NCBI RefSeq assembly: GCF_007860135.1
Contig: NZ_SJPV01000023.1
Location: 1-57,327, forward strand
Source: Novipirellula artificiosorum
GTDB lineage: Bacteria; Planctomycetota; Planctomycetia; Pirellulales; Pirellulaceae
Direction: 5' to 3'
Length of the DNA stretch: 57,327 nt
The notes under the pieces are model-generated. The model did no database searches. It had not been told where the DNA came from and saw only the letters and a list, made by a program, of their open reading frames with translations. How positions within the stretch are numbered: position 1 is the first letter of the stretch; the number at the start of each line of letters is the position of its first letter. This document shows, in pieces, positions 52,828-57,327 of the stretch. A program made the translations under genes and the position numbers.

Positions 52828-53953
52828 GAAACCTTTTGTGCTTCATACGCGGATCGTTACCGATGTGGGGGGTGGGCCTGACAAGACGATTTTGAATTCG
52901 CCTCGCTATTTGCAGGACTTTGGGTACGATTCGGCGTGCCTGTATTTGCATCCCAACGGCGACCCTGGGATTGAAGTGCTGAAACAAAAAGCGATTGAGT
53001 CCGAGGCTGAGATGATTGCTTGGCCCGATGGCAAACCGATCGACTTTGAACTGGTCAAACGATTGTCGCAATTCTGTAAGGATCGCAACGTCGCCATATG
53101 GCATGCACATGATTACAAGACGAATGTGCTGGGGTTACAGGTCCGTCGTCACTGGCCGATGAAACTGGTGACCACCACGCACGGATGGGGCGTCGTGGGC
53201 GGCCGAAACCACTTGTATGCCACGGTGGGAAAAGCATGTTTGCCGTTCTACGATGCGGTGGTTGCTGTTTCGGATGACCTTTATCTGAGCTCAAGGCGCT
53301 GGCGGGTTTCAAAGAAGCGGGCATACATGATTCAAAATGCAATCGATACCCATTCGTTTCGCCGAACTTTGTCTCGCCGACAGGCCCGAACACAGCTGCA
53401 GCTTAACGCACACGATGGGATCGTCATATTGGCGTTAGGGCGTTTGTCCGCGGAAAAAGGATTTGACATCCTCATTGACAGCGTGGCTGAACTTCACAGC
53501 CGAGGATGTCCCGTCACGCTTTGGATTGGTGGCGAGGGAGGTTGCCGGGGGATACTCGAAGCGCAAATCGAGCGATTGGGATTGAGCCAGTCGGTTAGAT
53601 TAATGGGGCACGTTATCGACCCCCGAATCATGCTGCAGGCTGCGGATATTTTTGTGCTCAGCAGTATCAGTGAGGGGTTGCCCAATGTGCTGCTCGAAGC
53701 AATGGCACTTGAGACACCGATCGTTGCAACTCGGATTGGCGGAGTGCCGCGACTGCTCGGCGAAGGTCAATACGGGGTAATGGTTGATCCTGGGAACCGC
53801 GATGCACTTGCCGATGCGATCCATGATTTGGCGAACGATCCCGATCGACGGAGCGCATTTGCCGCTGCAGCTCGTAACCATGTCATCGAAGAATTTGCCT
53901 TTGAAAAACGGATGCAGAAAATGGCGGCTGTCTATGACCAAGTGTTAGAGTAG
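52697..53953 (+). CDS. Glycosyltransferase family 4 with repeat-encoded N terminus
   Basis: 418 residues if started at GTG 52697, two bases after the previous stop. ATG codons at 52754 and 52796 are also in frame. All three lie in repeat DNA, and the first ~44 residues are repeats of KVSATSATGDSMG. The enzyme proper starts at PFVLHTRIVTDVGGGPDKTILNSPRYL. The rest is standard GT4: KLVTTTHGWGVVG, ILALGRLSAEKGFDILIDSVAEL and FVLSSISEGLPNVLLEAMALETPIVATRIGGVPRLLGE. The stop TAG overlaps the next repeat's head. The sugar is unknown. Confidence 0.9.
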   Translation: MRSFLHGPKVSATSATGDSMGSKVSATSATGDSMGPKVSATSATKPFVLHTRIVTDVGGGPDKTILNSPRYLQDFGYDSACLYLHPNGDPGIEVLKQKAIESEAEMIAWPDGKPIDFELVKRLSQFCKDRNVAIWHAHDYKTNVLGLQVRRHWPMKLVTTTHGWGVVGGRNHLYATVGKACLPFYDAVVAVSDDLYLSSRRWRVSKKRAYMIQNAIDTHSFRRTLSRRQARTQLQLNAHDGIVILALGRLSAEKGFDILIDSVAELHSRGCPVTLWIGGEGGCRGILEAQIERLGLSQSVRLMGHVIDPRIMLQAADIFVLSSISEGLPNVLLEAMALETPIVATRIGGVPRLLGEGQYGVMVDPGNRDALADAIHDLANDPDRRSAFAAAARNHVIEEFAFEKRMQKMAAVYDQVLE

Positions 53954-54027
53954 GGGAACTCGCAGAGAGTTTCGATGAGGTTGACGTTTTTTTTGCTCGG
54001 TCCGAAAGTCTCTGCGACTTCCGCTAC
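53950..54027. repeat. GTAGCGG inverted REP pair
   Basis: GTAG GGGAACTC-gcaga-GAGTTTCG, then a loop GATGAGGTTGACG with T8 and GCTCGGTC, then CGAAAGTC-tctgc-GACTTCCG CTAC. The first head contains the stop codon of the upstream gene; the element ends three bases before the next start. Confidence 0.88.
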
Positions 54028-54030
54028 GAT

Positions 54031-54672
54031 ATGATGAATAAGAACGATCCCGGGACAGTAATTCGTCCTCCGAGCCTCTCCGCGTCGTTTTTGGTCAAGC
54101 GACTGGTTCAGTTCGGATTCCTGATCGCCGTACTACCTCGACTTACATGTTTTTTCCTTGCGAAAGCACTGCTGGGTCCACGAGCTCTGACCTCGTCCTC
54201 TGAATCGATCGCACGTATCCCCGGTCTGCGTGGTGTCTATTTGCGTCAAGCGTTTTACCGCTCGGTGCTTGACGCTTGCGGGCGTGACGTCTATTTGGGT
54301 TGGAACAGTGTTTTTTCAATGACCGAAGCGCGTGTTGGCGAGCGTGCGTACATCGGTCGTTACTGCAGCATCGGGTATGCCGATATCGGCGAGGAAGTGA
54401 TGCTGGCCGATGGAGTCCAAATCCTTAGCGGTGGTCGCGAACACGACCGCGAGGATTCTGAGGCTTCGATGCACGAACAAGGTCAAACCTATTCACGGGT
54501 CTTTATCGGAAAGGGCGCCTGGATTGGTGCCGGCGCGATCATCATGGCGGATGTCGGCGAACATTCGATCATCGGAGCCGGTGCGGTCGTCAATCGCCCG
54601 ATCCCGGATTATGCCGTCGCAGTAGGCGTGCCAGCGAAAGTCGTTCGCGAGTGGCGATGTGTTTCCCCGTAG
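54031..54672 (+). CDS. Hexapeptide-repeat acyltransferase
   Basis: 213 residues (ATG at 54031 or 54034). A hydrophobic N-terminal helix (FLIAVLPRLTCFFLAKALLG) precedes a left-handed beta helix: RDVYLGWNSVFSMTEARVGERAYIGRYCSIGYADIGEEVMLADGVQILSGG, RVFIGKGAWIGAGAIIMADVGEHSIIGAGAVVNRPIPDYAVAVGVPAKVVREW. It resembles serine/colanic-acid-type acetyltransferases (WcaF/Maa-like) that acetylate sugars. It sits between two repeats and both neighbours point the same way. The stop TAG is the TAG of the next repeat's GTAG head. Confidence 0.87.
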   Translation: MMNKNDPGTVIRPPSLSASFLVKRLVQFGFLIAVLPRLTCFFLAKALLGPRALTSSSESIARIPGLRGVYLRQAFYRSVLDACGRDVYLGWNSVFSMTEARVGERAYIGRYCSIGYADIGEEVMLADGVQILSGGREHDREDSEASMHEQGQTYSRVFIGKGAWIGAGAIIMADVGEHSIIGAGAVVNRPIPDYAVAVGVPAKVVREWRCVSP

Positions 54673-54747
54673 CGGAAGTCGCAGAGACTTTCGATATCCG
54701 AAGTTAGTCTTTCCTGTTGTGACGAAACTCTCTGCGAGTTCCGCTAC
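54669..54747. repeat. GTAGCGG inverted REP pair
   Basis: GTAG CGGAAGTC-gcaga-GACTTTCG on the left; CGAAACTC-tctgc-GAGTTCCG CTAC on the right. Relative to the pair at 53950 the two stem versions (GTC/GAC and CTC/GAG) are swapped between the halves. It overlaps the upstream stop codon and ends 14 bases before the asparagine synthase start. Confidence 0.88.
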
Positions 54748-54761
54748 TTGCTAGATCTCCT

Positions 54762-56651
54762 ATGTGTGGTATCACCGGCGCCGTTTGGTTGCCTAATAGC
54801 CCTCCCGTCGATTCGGCTGATTTCGATCGGATGACGGACACGCTTGCTCATCGCGGGCCCGATGGTCGCGGTGTGTATCGCGATGATTTCGACGATGGAT
54901 CTGGAGTGCTGCTCGGCCATCGTCGTTTGTCGATCATCGATCTTGGTGGCGGTGCGCAACCGATGTGCAACGAAGACGAATCGGTCTGGATATCGTTCAA
55001 TGGCGAGATTTACAATTACCGGGAATTAAGGCCGGGACTCGAGCAACAGGGGCATCGATTTCGAACGAATTCGGATACGGAAACCATTGTCCATTTGTAT
55101 GAGCAGTACGGGGACGATTTTGTCACCCACTTGCGAGGCATGTTCGCGATTGCCATTTGGGACAAACGGCGGCGTCGCTTGGTGCTAGCTCGTGACCGAC
55201 TTGGACAGAAGCCGCTGGTTTATTGCCATCAAGCGGATCGTTTGCTATTCGCCAGTGAGATTAAGGCGATCAAGGCGATCTCCCATGTTCCGCTGAGAAT
55301 TCGAAATCAAGCGGTCGATGAATACTTGACCTATGGCTATATCCCGCACCCGGGAACGATCTACGATTCGATCCAAAAGTTGCCGCCAGCACATATTGCG
55401 GTTTTTGAGTCTGGACGCCTGACAACATCGTGCTATTGGAATCCCGAGCTTTGTCCTGATGAAACAGCGTCGACTTTGGAGCTGCAAGAGCAACTAACGT
55501 GCGTGCTCAGTGACTCGGTGCGGCTGCGCATGCGCAGCGACGTCCCATTGGGTGCGTTTTTATCAGGCGGAATTGACTCGACGATCATTACCGGATTGAT
55601 GCAGAAACATGCGGCTCAGCCGACCAATACTTACACGATCGGGTTTCCGGTCGATGAGTTTGATGAGACCGAGTATGCCCACGCTGCAGCGGAGTATCTG
55701 AAGACAAATCATTGTGCGATGGAAGTCACCCCAAACTCGCTGGACCTTCTGGAGAAGTTGGTCTGGCTGTTTGACGAACCGTACTCGGACAGTAGTGCGG
55801 TGCCGACCTACTACCTGTCACAAATGACTCGGCAACATGTAAAAGTTTCCCTGACCGGCGACGGCGGCGACGAATTATTCGCTGGCTACGATCGCTATCA
55901 AACGGTGGATCGACTAAGGTATTTCGATCGTTTGCCGAGACCCATGAAGGCATTGTTGACAGGTCCGTGGCGTTATTTGATTCCTGGCGGTGGGCAAAAG
56001 ACGGTGCGCCAACGACTAAAGCATCGTTTAGATATCTTGCGAGAGCCAGCGGATCAGCGCTATGCACAGTGGCTAACTGGTTTCCCACCATCTCGCCGTG
56101 ATTCGCTGTATCGCCCCGAGTTTCGTGATCAGGTTTCTGCGGATGCATCACTTTCGTTCGTTGCCAATTTGATGCGACGATCTTCATCCTTGACGCCTGG
56201 CATGCAAGCGATGCGGACCGATTTGCGTTCGTATTTACCATGTGATTTGTTATCGAAAGTCGATATTACCAGCATGGCCCATGGGTTGGAATGCCGCAGT
56301 CCGTTCTTGGATCATCATGTCGTCGAGTTGGCTGGGCGGTTCTCGTTCGCTGCGTTGTCACAGCCTGGCAAGATCAAACCGATGCTAACGCAAACGTTTC
56401 TTGAAATGATTCCGCCATCATTGAGAAGGCGGCCGAAGATGGGCTTCAGTGTTCCGCTGGACCGATGGTTCCGAGACGACCTGAAGGGCTTTGCTCGCGA
56501 GATGCTGATGTCGTCGGATGCGTTTTGTCATTCGTTCTTTGAGCCAAGTGCAGTCGAGTCCATATTACACGAACATCAAGCAGGCCACTGGGGCCACGGT
56601 GACCGGATCTGGAGTTTGCTGTTTCTAGAACTTTGGGGTAGAAATACGTAA
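54762..56651 (+). CDS. asnB: Asparagine synthase (glutamine-hydrolysing) / amidotransferase
   Basis: 629 residues. The N-terminal Ntn-type glutaminase starts with Cys2 (MCGITGAVW) and includes LAHRGPDGRGVY, LGHRRLSIIDL and ISFNGEIYNYRELR. The C-terminal synthase has the ATP PP-loop LSGGIDST (residues 267-274) and KVSLTGDGGDELFAGYDRY. Enzymes of this group make amides with glutamine nitrogen. In exosortase/EPS loci a related amidotransferase subgroup (TIGR03104/TIGR03108) is regularly present with an acyl carrier protein and AMP-forming ligase; the acyl carrier gene follows here. That points to amide modification of a carrier-bound or sugar-linked acid rather than free asparagine, but this is inferred. 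Confidence 0.93.
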   Translation: MCGITGAVWLPNSPPVDSADFDRMTDTLAHRGPDGRGVYRDDFDDGSGVLLGHRRLSIIDLGGGAQPMCNEDESVWISFNGEIYNYRELRPGLEQQGHRFRTNSDTETIVHLYEQYGDDFVTHLRGMFAIAIWDKRRRRLVLARDRLGQKPLVYCHQADRLLFASEIKAIKAISHVPLRIRNQAVDEYLTYGYIPHPGTIYDSIQKLPPAHIAVFESGRLTTSCYWNPELCPDETASTLELQEQLTCVLSDSVRLRMRSDVPLGAFLSGGIDSTIITGLMQKHAAQPTNTYTIGFPVDEFDETEYAHAAAEYLKTNHCAMEVTPNSLDLLEKLVWLFDEPYSDSSAVPTYYLSQMTRQHVKVSLTGDGGDELFAGYDRYQTVDRLRYFDRLPRPMKALLTGPWRYLIPGGGQKTVRQRLKHRLDILREPADQRYAQWLTGFPPSRRDSLYRPEFRDQVSADASLSFVANLMRRSSSLTPGMQAMRTDLRSYLPCDLLSKVDITSMAHGLECRSPFLDHHVVELAGRFSFAALSQPGKIKPMLTQTFLEMIPPSLRRRPKMGFSVPLDRWFRDDLKGFAREMLMSSDAFCHSFFEPSAVESILHEHQAGHWGHGDRIWSLLFLELWGRNT

Positions 56652-56667
56652 GCTATCGTTCGAAATC

Positions 56668-56741
56668 GTAGCGGAAGTCGCAGAGACTTTCGGACCCGCA
56701 GAATCCCCAAATCCACCGAAACTCTCTGCGAGTTCCGCTAC
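56668..56741. repeat. GTAGCGG inverted REP pair
   Basis: GTAG CGGAAGTC-gcaga-GACTTTCG, a short loop, then CGAAACTC-tctgc-GAGTTCCG CTAC. It lies 17 bases past the asparagine synthase stop. Confidence 0.88.
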
Positions 56742-56787
56742 GGGATCTTCCACTACGCGCCGCCTTTGTTCCTTATGGAGTCCAGTG

Positions 56788-57090
56788 ATGACAACGTTAA
56801 CTGACTGTCAGATTCGTGATTTGATTCTCGATGCAATCACGAACCTGAACCTGGGCCGTGAGAGCGACCAGCAACTCGATACGACCGAAGACGCCCGGAT
56901 TTTTGGTCAAGGCAGTCCGCTCGAGTCGCTCGGGTTGGTCACGCTGCTGATGGATATCGAAGATGCACTGGCCGATGAAGGGGTCGAGGTAAGTTTGAGT
57001 GACGCACGAGCGATGTCACGCAAGTCCAGCCCGTACCGCGATGTGCCAACGCTGGTAGCGTTTATTGAAGAGCTAGAAGCGAGTAGCTAG
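56788..57090 (+). CDS. Acyl carrier protein-like
   Basis: 100 residues from ATG 56788, preceded by GGAG at 56777-56780; the in-frame GTG at 56785 is less well placed. It resembles an acyl carrier protein: helix I (CQIRDLILDAITNLNLG), an attachment-like motif PLESLGLVTLLMDIEDAL in which Ser of L-E-S-L would carry the 4'-phosphopantetheine, and a final helix TLVAFIEELEASS. The site is ESL rather than the usual DSL, as seen in some specialised carriers. It follows the asparagine synthase by 136 bases including a repeat. It likely presents an acyl group to a ligase or transferase beyond the window's right edge. Confidence 0.8.
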   Translation: MTTLTDCQIRDLILDAITNLNLGRESDQQLDTTEDARIFGQGSPLESLGLVTLLMDIEDALADEGVEVSLSDARAMSRKSSPYRDVPTLVAFIEELEASS

Positions 57091-57123
57091 GGGCGGAATG
57101 ACGTGGAGTGATTGGGTGGGGGC

Positions 57124-57200
57124 TGTAGCGGAAGTCGCAGAGACTTTCGATGAGCTTGGTGTATTTTTGCACGGTCCGAAAGTCTCTGCGACTTCCGCTA
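57124..57200. repeat. GTAGCGG inverted REP pair
   Basis: GTAG CGGAAGTC-gcaga-GACTTTCG, then a loop GATGAGCTTGGTGTATTTTT with GCACGGTC, then CGAAAGTC-tctgc-GACTTCCG CTA. The loop matches the one at 53950, so the whole pair, not only the arms, is the repeated unit. Confidence 0.88.
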
Positions 57201-57269
57201 GGGACCGTCCGCAAATAAAGTATCGAACTGCTATAGGAGAAAAACACCTATTTCGTCGATAATGCGTTG

Positions 57270-57327
57270 ATGCAAGACGCACATATTATTGAAGGACTAG
57301 AACTTAAGTTTAATTCTCTCGTCGGGG
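57270..57327 (+). CDS. Possible start of a gene cut by the window edge
   Basis: An ATG at 57270 opens a frame of 19 codons (MQDAHIIEGLELKFNSLVG) to the right edge. GGAG at about 57235 is too far away to be its ribosome site, so this is only a candidate. Too short to name. Confidence 0.22.
   Translation, partial: MQDAHIIEGLELKFNSLVG

Overview
The window looks like a planctomycete chromosome, most likely Pirellulaceae (Rhodopirellula or a close relative). The clues are a paired PSCyt1/DUF1549/DUF1553 protein and Tat-exported DUF1501 protein, two secreted family S1 sulfatases beside secreted glycosidase-like proteins, an exosortase-linked exopolysaccharide locus, weak Shine-Dalgarno sites with many TTG/GTG starts, and dense small palindromic repeats between genes. 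I saw no tRNA, rRNA or CRISPR. All functions are read from the sequence and family knowledge; no searches were run.

Layout. 1-0.4 kb: remnant of an IS4-type transposase. 0.4-5.8 kb (minus strand): operon of a heme-binding PSCyt protein, a DUF1501 protein and a PQQ-like beta-propeller. 6.3-13.7 kb: secreted catabolic island with two glycosidase-like proteins and two sulfatases, one of which has an unusual active-site motif. 14-30.2 kb (plus strand): core of an exopolysaccharide/exosortase locus with an export lipoprotein (Wza type), small coiled-coil and membrane proteins, exosortase, tyrosine autokinase (Wzc type), a 1646-residue TPR protein, an EpsI-like protein, the initiating sugar transferase and a polysaccharide deacetylase. 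30.2-31.6 kb: 1.4 kb of nested repeats. 31.6-57.3 kb: the glycan-specific part, with an exosortase-type glycosyltransferase, an ABC exporter pair (Wzm/Wzt type), glycosyltransferases, acyltransferases, methyltransferases, an O-antigen-ligase-like protein, a rhamnogalacturonan-lyase-like protein, asparagine synthase and an acyl carrier protein. Two insertion elements sit here, an intact ISAs1-type and a decayed ISKra4-type, both with perfect target duplications.

The sugar transferase probably primes undecaprenyl phosphate, the glycosyltransferases extend the chain, methyl- and acyltransferases decorate it, and Wzm/Wzt or the ligase-like protein moves or attaches it. Wza and Wzc type proteins carry it across the envelope, and the deacetylase trims it. 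Exosortase and EpsI belong to a protein-sorting system often co-encoded with such loci; I found no substrate with a sorting tail here.

The least expected feature is the repeat landscape. At least seven sequence-distinct small palindromes share a GTAG (or near-GTAG) head followed by a hairpin, usually as inverted pairs, with compensatory base changes in the stems. Several overlap stop codons, and in at least two places repeat DNA has become protein-coding sequence. A separate unit, a decayed four-helix-bundle (23S intervening-sequence type) gene between inverted CTAG-heptamer arrays, splits the ABC exporter genes.
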